Of a stretch of 64,000 nt of DNA, positions 46,515 through 54,289 are shown piece by piece; within the stretch, counting starts at the first letter, position 1, and each line of letters begins with the position of its first letter. The stretch lies in the NCBI RefSeq assembly GCF_014762705.1, contig NZ_JABURL010000027.1:62001-126000 (forward strand), given 5' to 3'. A program made the position numbers and the translations under genes. The notes under the pieces are model-generated. The model saw nothing but the letters and a program-made list of their open reading frames with translations, did no database searches and was not told where the DNA came from. Source of the stretch: Cyclobacterium sp. GTDB lineage: Bacteria; Bacteroidota; Bacteroidia; Cytophagales; Cyclobacteriaceae.

Positions 46515-46583
46515 TTGTATCTCATCTATGCACCACAAGATAGCTTTTCATCTCATATTTACCAAAATATGAGACACAAACTG
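46512..46583. repeat. Fic-flanking imperfect direct repeat, upstream copy
   Basis: Partner of 45321-45392 in the same orientation. It carries the dyad TCTCATA-N10-TATGAGA (46551-46574) directly upstream of and overlapping the Fic ATG (46512-46514), where an autoregulatory operator would be expected. A further related segment follows (TTTTGTGTATCAT at 46584). Confidence 0.75.
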
Positions 46584-46739
46584 TTTTGTGTATCATCCAT
46601 GAGACGCTAACAAAAACCATTTCCCTGCATTTCGATTAAAAAATTCACATCGTTGATTATCGGGGTGGCTCCTAATTTGTCTGAGGTGGACCATTTGTCG
46701 AGGGGGGCAAGCCGCATAACTGGTACAGATTTCAGTGTT

Positions 46740-47040
46740 TTACCCTTGATCAGTCGGGGACTCTTCCAGCAAGAGATGCAACAATTGCCCCGTCTGTTCG
46801 GTGGAAAGTAACGATTTCCTTCCCCTTCCTCGCTTATCTCTCAATCCGTCTATTCCCTCATTCTCAAATCGATGAACCCAGTTGGTTATCGGTTTAAAGC
46901 TGGTTTGGTACAATTCTTCCAGTTTTCGGCTTGGTTGCCCAAGAGCAACTTGATAAACTGCATAAAGCCTCGAACCGATGGTATTACGTTCGTACCGTTG
47001 GATTAGGGCCTTTATCTCCTCAGGAGAATACCCTTGATTT
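46740..47040 (-). pseudogene. IS630-family transposase remnant
   Basis: On the minus strand the sequence reads YSPEEIKALIQRYER, SRLYAVYQVALGQPSRKLEELY, NWVHRFENEGIDGLRDKRGRGRK, LHLLLEESPTDQG then a stop, followed in the same frame by NTEICTSY. This is the N-terminal helix-turn-helix region of an IS630-like transposase; the TAA at 46740-46742 sits where intact proteins have a Tyr, and no start codon exists (a TAA is in frame just before). The DDE catalytic part is missing. Coordinates are approximate at both ends. No terminal inverted repeats were recognised. Confidence 0.75.
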
Positions 47041-47132
47041 TAAGTACTGGTCTTCCCCTAATTTTTATCTCTCGGGAGGATAACGATTGTTTGTGTAATT
47101 TAAAAATTGACATTCTATAAATCAATAAATAG

Positions 47133-48152
47133 TTAAAACGACCGAACCGGACGAACAAGGAAGAAGTCGAGAAACTTAGAGTTGGCGTTCTGGGCACCGT
47201 CGGTGAAGGCCTGATTCCATGCCAGGTTTAAGCTAAACTCGCTGGAACTCCAATAAAGGAAATTCGTAAAACCCCCAACCGCATCTTTATTTAGATATAG
47301 CTGGTTCAACTCGTCTTTGCTCGGTAAATACCAATCACTGTAACCTCCTGATTCCAAATCATTACAAAGTTGAGCCGCATAGCTTCCCGCTCCAAAGGTA
47401 TTTACAATGGTTGTTGTATTTGCCTGCCCTGTACCCAAAGCTGTGCCTGTTGCCCCTGTTGTGCCGCTTACGGTCTCCCAAGCTGCGCTACCTTGATCGC
47501 TCGGAGCCGCGATTATCCCGTGGGTTTCGTTTGGCACATAGCCCGGGTCACCAGGCTGGAAGATATAGGCAATGATACCTCCCTGGTATTTCCTACCTAT
47601 CTCTAGCACTTCCGAACAAACGGGGATTAAGGAATAGCTTTCGTTAAAAGTGATTGGAGTACCTAATCCCTTCTGTTCAATACTGAAGGATATCTCATCA
47701 CAGCCGGACCAGCCTTCCGGAAGCGGTACCGTATGCCTGACCGTGCAGCCTGAGCGCACACTTGTATAATTCAGGCCATCGCCATCAATAGCAATCGTAA
47801 TCCTAGCCTTTGCCCTTGATCGTCCGGCAGTGATAGCATAGGTCACTTCCACTACAAAATCTGTTTCGGTGTTGTAAGCTTTGTAGCTGACCGATTTTGT
47901 GTTTGGCCCGGCACTTCTCGTAGCCACGCCGGAAACAGGATAGTAAATTTCACTTCCCGCTTCAATACAATCAGCTTCACAGGATCCAGCCGGTGCCATC
48001 AGAAATGGACCGTTTTCCAAATCTGTATCTGACATCGTTTGCGCATTTTGCAAATCATCTGATATATTTTCCAGGCTGCAGGAATACATTACACCTGCAG
48101 CCGCAAATAACATCGCAAAGGTATTTAGTTTACTCCAAAGATAATTTTTCAT
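47133..48152 (-). CDS. FISUMP/Lcl-domain lipoprotein
   Basis: 339 residues, lipobox VMYSC (Cys25). The middle is beta rich (VEVTYAITAGRSRAKARITIAIDGDGLNYTSVRSGCTV). The C-terminal ~150 residues match the Lcl C-terminal (DUF1566/FISUMP) domain: GGIIAYIFQPGDPG, HGIIAAPSDQGSAAWE, YSDWYLPSKDELNQLY, FLYWSSSEFS, FLVRPVRSF. Such proteins are secreted or surface exposed in Bacteroidota and some bind glycosaminoglycans; the role here is not known. It lies alone in the accessory stretch. Confidence 0.85.
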   Translation of the reverse strand: MKNYLWSKLNTFAMLFAAAGVMYSCSLENISDDLQNAQTMSDTDLENGPFLMAPAGSCEADCIEAGSEIYYPVSGVATRSAGPNTKSVSYKAYNTETDFVVEVTYAITAGRSRAKARITIAIDGDGLNYTSVRSGCTVRHTVPLPEGWSGCDEISFSIEQKGLGTPITFNESYSLIPVCSEVLEIGRKYQGGIIAYIFQPGDPGYVPNETHGIIAAPSDQGSAAWETVSGTTGATGTALGTGQANTTTIVNTFGAGSYAAQLCNDLESGGYSDWYLPSKDELNQLYLNKDAVGGFTNFLYWSSSEFSLNLAWNQAFTDGAQNANSKFLDFFLVRPVRSF

Positions 48153-48882
48153 AAAGCCCCATTTTTTCTAATTTTCCTACTCGTAAGGCTTTTCGGAACA
48201 GGCCCCGTTTTTTAGCGTGGTTTCTGAATTCCACTTTTTGATGCTACTTTGCATCACATTTGGTTGTCAGCCGATGGGATTTTGCTGACCGTAATATTTC
48301 CCATTTCACCCGCTTCAATAATGACATTCTTCGATCTCAGGCCAATGAATGCATTGGTTTTTACAACGGAAGCAAAAGTCTGAAAATGCTGTCGGTAATT
48401 GCCCTCCCTCAGCCCGGAAAAAGCTCTTAATTACCTTCTCAACTTTTTGCCTCCAGCTATCCTTGAATGCGGCCACGGGCAAAATTGAAAAGATTTAAGG
48501 AATTAAAATAAAGGAACAATACCCTATCCTCACCTAAAGCAAGATGCAGGTGAATTTACCTACTCTAAAAAAAAGGATGAATGATCTGGACCTCTTTTTA
48601 AAATGATTAATATCAGCTTATTATGACATTCCATCGAAGGTTCAAATCAGCGGGGAACGACTAAAAGCTTCAACTCCTTCATAAATTGAAGCCGGTTTTC
48701 CATGTGATTTTATCAACCTCTTGCTTGCGGAAATGCCCATATTTCCAGTCAAAGGAAGAATTCTTTGACTTGATGATATGTTCCAAAAAAATACAATGTA
48801 AATGTACTTCTGTTCAATTTTTTCATCCATCTCGTAAAACCCGCACCTACTTTTTCCTACTCCAAAACCCTCAAAAAAGAAG
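48153..48882. other. long intergenic region with a small reading-frame relic
   Basis: 730 bp. On the minus strand 48254-48430 reads open for 58 codons ending NVIIEAGEMGNITVSKIPSADNQM and a stop, but begins directly after an in-frame stop and has no ATG near its start, so it looks like the 3' end of a lost gene. A minus-strand frame at 48642-48905 (TTG start) is not convincing. Nothing else seen. Confidence 0.5.
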
Positions 48883-49344
48883 CTAATCATCCTCGTCCGC
48901 CGCAAAATCGTCTGTGTATTTTAGGCAGGAACAATACTCCTTAAAAATGCATTCCTCTGGCGAGCCTGAGCAGTAGTCAAAGGACATAAAACCCTCGTTT
49001 ACGATACTGGTTTTTTGATTGAGGGTGTCTATAGTCATGGTATAGGCTATGGACAGGGGAAGTGCTTTCGGCAGATCAATATCCAGATTCCAGGAAAACA
49101 TCATTTTTTTAAAGACCTGTAGCACCAATTCCATATCCCCGTCCGATAGCTGTTCGGCAGGAGGGAAATCGACGGTTTTCAACCCACAGTACTCGCCAAA
49201 AGTAGTGGTCGGGTCCTCTGAAATCCAGCGTTCGATTGCTTCAAACTCATCCTCAATGGTTTGCAAAGGTTCTCGTTTCAAGGAATCCCGGTTTCGATGG
49301 GCTCTGGCTATATCTTCAAGCAGATGGGGGATGTAGGGATGCAT
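48883..49344 (-). CDS. uncharacterised protein, 153 aa, Cys-rich C terminus
   Basis: Start ATG 49344. N-terminal MHPYIPHLLEDIARAHR looks like a recurrent Bacteroidota hypothetical family, with WISEDPTTTFGEYCGLKTVDFPPAEQLSDGDMELVLQVFKKM in the middle and a C-terminal cluster DYCSGSPEECIFKEYCSCLKY that could bind a metal. It is not membrane bound. No function can be given. Located alone between the FISUMP lipoprotein and the HicB-like gene. Confidence 0.75.
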   Translation of the reverse strand: MHPYIPHLLEDIARAHRNRDSLKREPLQTIEDEFEAIERWISEDPTTTFGEYCGLKTVDFPPAEQLSDGDMELVLQVFKKMMFSWNLDIDLPKALPLSIAYTMTIDTLNQKTSIVNEGFMSFDYCSGSPEECIFKEYCSCLKYTDDFAADEDD

Positions 49345-49650
49345 GGTTCAAGATAAGTAAATTTTCCTATATCTACACACCCCCAATCCCAATCCAATCA
49401 GGGCAACCAATCGGCTCTTCCATACAATTAATGAGGGAAGCCCCATTTAGGAAAGAAAGCAGCTTTTAGGACCCCATGCTATTCGCCAGGGAAAGAACCC
49501 CTGCTTGCCTGAGCAGTGATCAATTGGTGATTCAAAAAATGCTCTAAGAGTATCCATCTACTGATCTTGTCGTACTTTTTTCCTACCTTAAAGTGTCCAA
49601 AAAAAGGAATCTGTAAAAACAATTACCCCATCAACCAAAAAAAGACTGTA
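49345..49650. other. intergenic region between two accessory hypothetical genes
   Basis: 306 bp, divergent promoters of the 153-residue and the HicB-like genes expected here. I see no exact TAnnTTTG and no clear structure. Confidence 0.45.
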
Positions 49651-50037
49651 ATGAACACGCTTAAACTCGACCTGCTAATCTCAAGAGAAAACAACAACTA
49701 TAAGGGCAGCCTATCCTACAAAAACAATCCCCTTACCCAGTCTGCGCCAAGCATTCATGGGGTGGAAACCCAGCTAAAAAAACTGCTGTGGGAATTTGAA
49801 AGCCTGGATCCGGACACCGTGGAATTCAACCATTACTACCAATGCCCTGCCTTTTTTAGCGAATTCGCCATTCTCAATCGAGAGCAATTGGCCATCAGCG
49901 CAGACATAGGTAAAGCACGGCTGGAGGCCTTTTCCTCTGGTAAGGAAAAACCTACGGCGGAAGAAGCAAAAAGATTGGAAAAAGCCCTTCAGGAGCTTGC
50001 CGCCAGGCTACTAAAAACCTCGCTGATAATTCCGTGA
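49651..50037 (+). CDS. HicB-like antitoxin with C-terminal helix-turn-helix (orphan)
   Basis: 128 residues from ATG 49651. The first ~50 residues resemble a HicB-type antitoxin half (LDLLISRENNNYKGSLSYKNN, then IHGVETQLKKLLWEFES). Residues ~75-120 are an XRE-like helix-turn-helix (NREQLAISADIGKARLEAFSSGKEKPTAEEAKRLEKALQELAARL), the layout of Bacteroidota HicB antitoxins. No HicA toxin gene is found on either side. The end KTSLIIP differs from the usual LxxxEL tail and may result from a frameshift. Confidence 0.7.
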   Translation: MNTLKLDLLISRENNNYKGSLSYKNNPLTQSAPSIHGVETQLKKLLWEFESLDPDTVEFNHYYQCPAFFSEFAILNREQLAISADIGKARLEAFSSGKEKPTAEEAKRLEKALQELAARLLKTSLIIP

Positions 50038-51018
50038 AAAAATTAATGATACTTCCTGGGAATACTGTATAGAAAAGCTACCCAATTCACCGCCCGGGAA
50101 AACTCTCCAAATTCACCAAGAAACCGACGAAATCATTTCTCTTTCAACAACATCGGCCACACGGGACTCTCTTTTTTCCGAATCGATTTGGTCGAATTGT
50201 TTTTTCGCGTAAAAAGACATCAAATTCGGCATAAAGAAGCAACGCTGCCCCAGTGTATCCAGCTCGGCTTGGAGTTACAACAAATCAACATACAAAAGGT
50301 CACAAATTCGCTTCTAGCTAAAACCCGGCTAGTCAAAATTCCACAATCCCTCCCATTTCCTGTTGGATTCAGATTACGAAATGAGGGAAAAGAAGCCTCC
50401 TGCGTCTTGGCAGAGTGCGTATTCATCTCAGAAATGGTCTCGTAAACAGGTAATTGACACATGCGACTAATGTCGAGTGGAGAAGGGAGATGAAAAAAAT
50501 ACTTACTACTACATTAGCACCAATAATTTCAGGCCATTAAGTTTTCAAAATTACTTCGCTCGGGTAATTATAACTGATATTGACAATCATCAATTTTCAT
50601 CAAGTTATTTCCCAATAAGCTATGGGGGCGATGATCCTTGGTGAATTACTTTCTATTTCACCCCCTCACACTCGCATCACCCACCTACGGTTTCCTGGCA
50701 CCTCAAACATGCCGCCTCCAGGTCTTGCGCATCATCAGGTATTTGAAGCTGTCGGATGGGTTGGTACTTTCCAACGGCAGCCGGTGGATGGGTAGCTTTG
50801 CGGGAGTTTTGTCTTTGGCGAGATGTTCCGGCCCCGGTCGGTGCGCTTTTTGGTTTTAGCCCGCTGCAGGGAGCAGCGCAGGGGCTTGCAGGGAAAGTTA
50901 TTGATCATCATTTTTTCACATTTTCTATAGTGCTCAAAGAATAGCCATTCTTAAAAATAAATGATTCAATGGATATGATCAAACTCGATTTGGCAAACTA
51001 AAAATTGATCCACAGATC
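50038..51018. other. gene-poor relic region with a GC-rich block
   Basis: 981 bp without a believable gene. A plus-strand frame from ~50049 to ~50212 reads EKINDTSWEYCIEKL and continues to a stop without its own ATG; it could be a frameshifted tail of the HicB-like gene. From ~50690 to ~50900 the base composition jumps; I count 85 G/C in the 140 bases 50751-50890, far above the neighbours. This block looks like decayed foreign DNA. Confidence 0.55.
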
Positions 51019-51360
51019 CTATTTGCCCTTATCCTCACCGCTTTTCCCTTCTTTTTTGAATTTCTTCTTTTTACCGGATTTCTTTTTGGCTTTATCAAAA
51101 TAGACTCCATCGGTTTCCATATCGGAGATGCTGCGTTGTATGGTCTTCCTTATTTCCTCCCTGTTTTTCCTGGGAATTTTATCGTCTTCAAATAGGGAAC
51201 TCAACACATTAAACAAGGCAGCCCTGCTGGGGCCGGTAGCCTTTTCATATTTCCAAGGTTCTTCCTCCATTTTGCCAAATTCCTGCACAGAGGTGACGAT
51301 AAATACCACAAAGGATACAACCACCACCATTGTCAATAGTATTACGTCTAAGTTTTCCAT
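51019..51360 (-). CDS. small membrane-anchored Lys-rich protein, 113 aa
   Basis: One N-terminal transmembrane helix (VILLTMVVVVSFVVFIVTSV, residues 6-24), then a cytosolic helical part (GPSRAALFNVLSSLFEDDKIPRKNREEIRKTIQRSI) and a very basic tail (KKKSGKKKKFKKEGKSGEDKGK split over the last 25 residues). No known family. It begins 1 bp after the next small membrane protein's stop, so the two form a pair. Confidence 0.7.
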   Translation of the reverse strand: MENLDVILLTMVVVVSFVVFIVTSVQEFGKMEEEPWKYEKATGPSRAALFNVLSSLFEDDKIPRKNREEIRKTIQRSISDMETDGVYFDKAKKKSGKKKKFKKEGKSGEDKGK

Positions 51361-51361
51361 T

Positions 51362-51532
51362 TTACCTTTTCATGTTAAATATGATCAAAAAGCCCAGTAT
51401 GGTCGGGCACCATAAACCAATGAAAATGGCTTTGAGAGGTTCATTTGCGATGAGAAAGTAGTATTCTGACACCCCGATCAGAATGAGCACCAATACCATA
51501 AGTACAATCTCGGACTTTTTAAACTTCTTCAT
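51362..51532 (-). CDS. tiny two-helix membrane protein, 56 aa
   Basis: From ATG 51532 (a TTG at 51601 is possible but unlikely). Sequence has a basic start (MKKFKKSEI) and two hydrophobic helices (VLMVLVLILIGVSEYYFLI and AIFIGLWCPTILGFLIIF). No family recognised. Upstream partner of the 113-residue gene with a 1-bp gap, so probably translated together. Confidence 0.65.
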   Translation of the reverse strand: MKKFKKSEIVLMVLVLILIGVSEYYFLIANEPLKAIFIGLWCPTILGFLIIFNMKR

Positions 51533-51719
51533 GATTTTATTATTGCTTAACAAATGTGTGGCTTTGCTGAGCGGCTTGGGAACAAAATCAATGAGCCCCA
51601 ATACCGCAATTGAATTTTTCCGTGTATCGGAATAATTAACTGAGCAGTATTAACAGCTGAATGGGCATAAAGTTTTTACTTTATCCGATGCTGCGGTTAT
51701 ATCTTTCCCTACCAGGATA

Positions 51720-51831
51720 ACAGTCAGGGTCAAATCGGCAACCAAAGTGAATTTGAATCCCGTATGATTCGGGTGAAATGCTTCACCCATCTGTAATCAT
51801 CCAAATGACCTGACTGTGAAAGGCCGAATTT
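51720..51831. other. structured intergenic element (nested inverted repeats)
   Basis: ACAGTCAGGGTCA (51720-51732) pairs with TGACCTGACTGT (51806-51817) with a single bulged base; inside it, GGGTGAA-ATGC-TTCACCC (51771-51788) is a perfect hairpin. CAAATCGG and CCGAATTTG just beyond can add an imperfect helix. Could be a small RNA, leader or decayed transposon end. The remainder of the 505-bp gap 51533-52037 shows nothing. Confidence 0.4.
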
Positions 51832-52037
51832 GTAAAGTTTAAAATGGCATTTTAAAAAAATAAAAACCTAACGGTGCAACGTCCAAGACTCAGTAGTAAA
51901 AAAGATTTTCTGCCTGCAACAGCAATTAATAATGATCTCCCTACCACAATAACAGATAATCCTTTTTTCAGAATTCAAAATGGATGTCTTCAAGGTTTTA
52001 ATTGACATCCTTCACTTTGGTATCTCAAAAATAAAAA

Positions 52038-52757
52038 TCAATTGTCCTGTGCGGCAAAAACCCTGCGCAGGAGAGCAGTAGTCCTTTCTGCTGGATTTTC
52101 CCGGATGGCCTTTTCTTCCTTTGCAATGAGTTCAAAAAGTCCGGAAATGGCCATGTTGGTGACATAGGCATTGAGATCCGGATCCAGTTTTCTGGCAGTA
52201 GTGGGAAATCCATTATAGGTATTCACCAAATCTCCGTAATACCGCGTTGCCCCAACCTGATCCAGTGCAATTTGTACATGCGGGGCAAAAAGCACCTTTA
52301 ACTTTTCGGTGGAGGTCCTTTGCAAATACTGGGTAGCGGCATCCTGCTCCCCCTTTAGTATATCCCAGGCATCCTTAACAGTAAGCTGCCTGATGGCTTC
52401 AATAAAAATGGGTTTGGCTTCTTTGGCAGCATTTTCAGCTCCCCTGTTGATCGTCAGGATGACCCGATCCACTTCTGCTCCCAGACCAATACTTCTCAAT
52501 GTTCCTTCCACTCTTTGCACATCCGCTGGCAGGGCTATCCGGATCAAATCATTCTTTAAAAAACCATCTTCACGGGAGGCCTGGTCTGCACCAGTAGAAA
52601 TGCCTTTGATAAGCGCTTCCTTAAGGCCATTTCCCACTTCCTGCTCCGTCAAAGTCGCCTCTGTAGCCCCTTGAATGAACCTGTTGACTTCTGAGGCCGT
52701 GCAGCCTGCAAATACAATAAAGAAAAATAGTAAGACAAATTTGATGAAAATTTTCAC
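52038..52757 (-). CDS. DUF4197 lipoprotein
   Basis: From a GTG at 52757 (239 residues) a lipoprotein signal results (VKIFIKFVLLFFFIVFAGC); the TTG start at 52859 adds 34 residues that ruin it. The mature protein carries the DUF4197 pattern: NGLKEALIKGISTGADQASREDGFLKNDLIRIALP, GLGAEVDRVILTINRGAENAAKEAKPIFIEAI, MTVKDAWDILKG-like (LTVKDAWDILKGEQDAATQYL). Function unknown, conserved in Bacteroidota and Proteobacteria. Divergent from the AI-2E transporter gene. Confidence 0.87.
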   Translation of the reverse strand: MKIFIKFVLLFFFIVFAGCTASEVNRFIQGATEATLTEQEVGNGLKEALIKGISTGADQASREDGFLKNDLIRIALPADVQRVEGTLRSIGLGAEVDRVILTINRGAENAAKEAKPIFIEAIRQLTVKDAWDILKGEQDAATQYLQRTSTEKLKVLFAPHVQIALDQVGATRYYGDLVNTYNGFPTTARKLDPDLNAYVTNMAISGLFELIAKEEKAIRENPAERTTALLRRVFAAQDN

Positions 52758-53121
52758 GCTGTTATATTTAATGGTTTTTTTAAGGAAGATACAAATGGCA
52801 ATTTCCGCACCTACATCTAACAAATTTTCTTTCGAAGGTACAATCTTTATGCCAGGCAAAATGCCATTACTCCTTAATTAATTCTTGGAATAATAACCAT
52901 TGGCCTTTCTCACTCAATTGATCGATGTAGTTTGTAAAACTAAAACCAAAAATTTGGCAAAGAATAACTCCCATATCCATCTATTTCCATTAACTTTATT
53001 CAACCGAACCATTTAATTAAAAAAAAACAAGCTTCTTAAAGCTACTGCCTTTAAAACTATTGGCGCAGTAAAATGCGTATTCCAATTCAAATTAAATGCA
53101 ATCAAACCCCTGTGACTAACC
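52758..53121. other. intergenic region between DUF4197 and AI-2E family genes
   Basis: 364 bp, AT rich. Divergent promoters expected; no exact TAnnTTTG with good spacing and no hairpin were seen. Confidence 0.45.
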
Positions 53122-54231
53122 ATGCAACTATCCTTTCAAAATTTATTCTTTACCCTTGCCTTTTCCGTGCTGTTCATTGCAATCATGGTGGTGGCCAAAT
53201 CCATCCTTATTCCTCTCGGTCTGGCTTTATTGCTGGCTTTCATTTTGCATCCCCTACATAAAAGGCTGAAAAAAAAGAAGATCGGTAACATCGGAGCGGC
53301 CATCCTGGTACTGCTATCATTTTTTCTTATACTGATAGGTATATTGACTTTTTTCTCTGCAGAAATCCTTTCGCTATCTGACCAATTAACAGATTTTGGG
53401 GACAAATTGATGTCTATTTTCACCGATTCGGTGGTGTTTGTGAATGAAAATCTGAGTTTTCTGGGCAATTTCGATAAAGATCAATTATTGGAAGACGGAA
53501 AAGCCTGGATCAAAGATGGTGCAGCAAGCCTTTTGGGGAAAACCTTCAGCAATACAGCCAATATTCTTACGGGACTATTCACAGTGATCATTTATACCTT
53601 TTTATTCCTTATTTATAAAGAAGGGCTAGTGAGTGCCTTCATGCGATTTGCGCCGGAAGAAAAGGAGAAGCAATATTTAAAGATGCTCAAAAAAATTCAA
53701 AATGTGGGTCAAAAATACCTTTCGGGCATGCTCACCTTAATTCTGATTCTTGGCTTGGCCAATAGTACCGGCTTGTGGATCATAGGACTGGATAGCCCGT
53801 TTTTATTTGGCTTTCTTGCGGCAACACTCTCCATTATTCCCTATATCGGTACCACCCTTGGGGCAACTATTCCGGTGCTCTACGCCTTCATGTCAAAAGA
53901 TGAACTTTGGGTGCCTATTGCCGTGGCAGGTATGTTTTGGCTAATTCAGGTTATCGAAAGCAATTTCCTAAGCCCAAAGGTAGTAGGAAACAGTGTAAAC
54001 GTCAATGCATTTGCCGCCATCCTCAGTCTGATAATCGGAGCCTCGGTTTGGGGTGTGGCCGGTATGGTCTTGTTCTTGCCTTTCGCAGCGATGCTAAAAG
54101 TAATCTGCGAGAATTATATTCCACTCCAGCCACTGGCCTTATTGATAGGAGATGACCATTTCAACAAGAACAAGACAGGTAAGGAGGGACCATCCATTTT
54201 CAAAAAAATTAAAAATAAGGTATTGGGATAA
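53122..54231 (+). CDS. AI-2E/PerM-family transporter
   Basis: 369 residues with about eight transmembrane helices: two N-terminal pairs (VLFIAIMVVAKSILIPLGLALLLAFILHPLHKRLKKKKIG, then AAILVLLSFFLILIGILTFF), a central soluble stretch, and five C-terminal helices including FLAATLSIIPYIGTTLGATIPVLYAFM and VIESNFLSPKVVGNSVNVNAFAAILSLIIGASVWGVAGMVLFLP, the family signature. Members export AI-2 or act as Na+/H+ antiporters; which applies is unknown. Confidence 0.92.
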   Translation: MQLSFQNLFFTLAFSVLFIAIMVVAKSILIPLGLALLLAFILHPLHKRLKKKKIGNIGAAILVLLSFFLILIGILTFFSAEILSLSDQLTDFGDKLMSIFTDSVVFVNENLSFLGNFDKDQLLEDGKAWIKDGAASLLGKTFSNTANILTGLFTVIIYTFLFLIYKEGLVSAFMRFAPEEKEKQYLKMLKKIQNVGQKYLSGMLTLILILGLANSTGLWIIGLDSPFLFGFLAATLSIIPYIGTTLGATIPVLYAFMSKDELWVPIAVAGMFWLIQVIESNFLSPKVVGNSVNVNAFAAILSLIIGASVWGVAGMVLFLPFAAMLKVICENYIPLQPLALLIGDDHFNKNKTGKEGPSIFKKIKNKVLG

Positions 54232-54236
54232 CTAAA

Positions 54237-54271
54237 AAAGGCCTGAAAAATTATTTCCAAGCCCTTTTCAG
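54237..54271 (+). terminator. possible terminator hairpin
   Basis: AAAAGGCCTG and the partner AAGCCCTTTTCAG pair imperfectly between two convergent genes. Weak. Confidence 0.35.
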
Positions 54272-54289
54272 CTACTTTATGCTGACAAT

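Noticed and set aside
47012-47197. Minus-strand 61-codon frame near the IS630 remnant
   Set aside because: Overlaps both the lipoprotein end and the transposase remnant in another frame; a shadow.
48642-48905. Minus-strand frame of 87 codons starting with TTG
   Set aside because: No ATG, atypical composition with runs of Phe and Ser, overlaps the end of a better gene.
50638-50944. Plus-strand frames in the GC-rich block
   Set aside because: They arise from composition; no start context, no homologous-looking motif.
45159-53121. Attachment-site copy of the tRNA-Leu 3' end
   Set aside because: I searched by eye for GACTCCGGCCCAAGG-like repeats downstream and found none.
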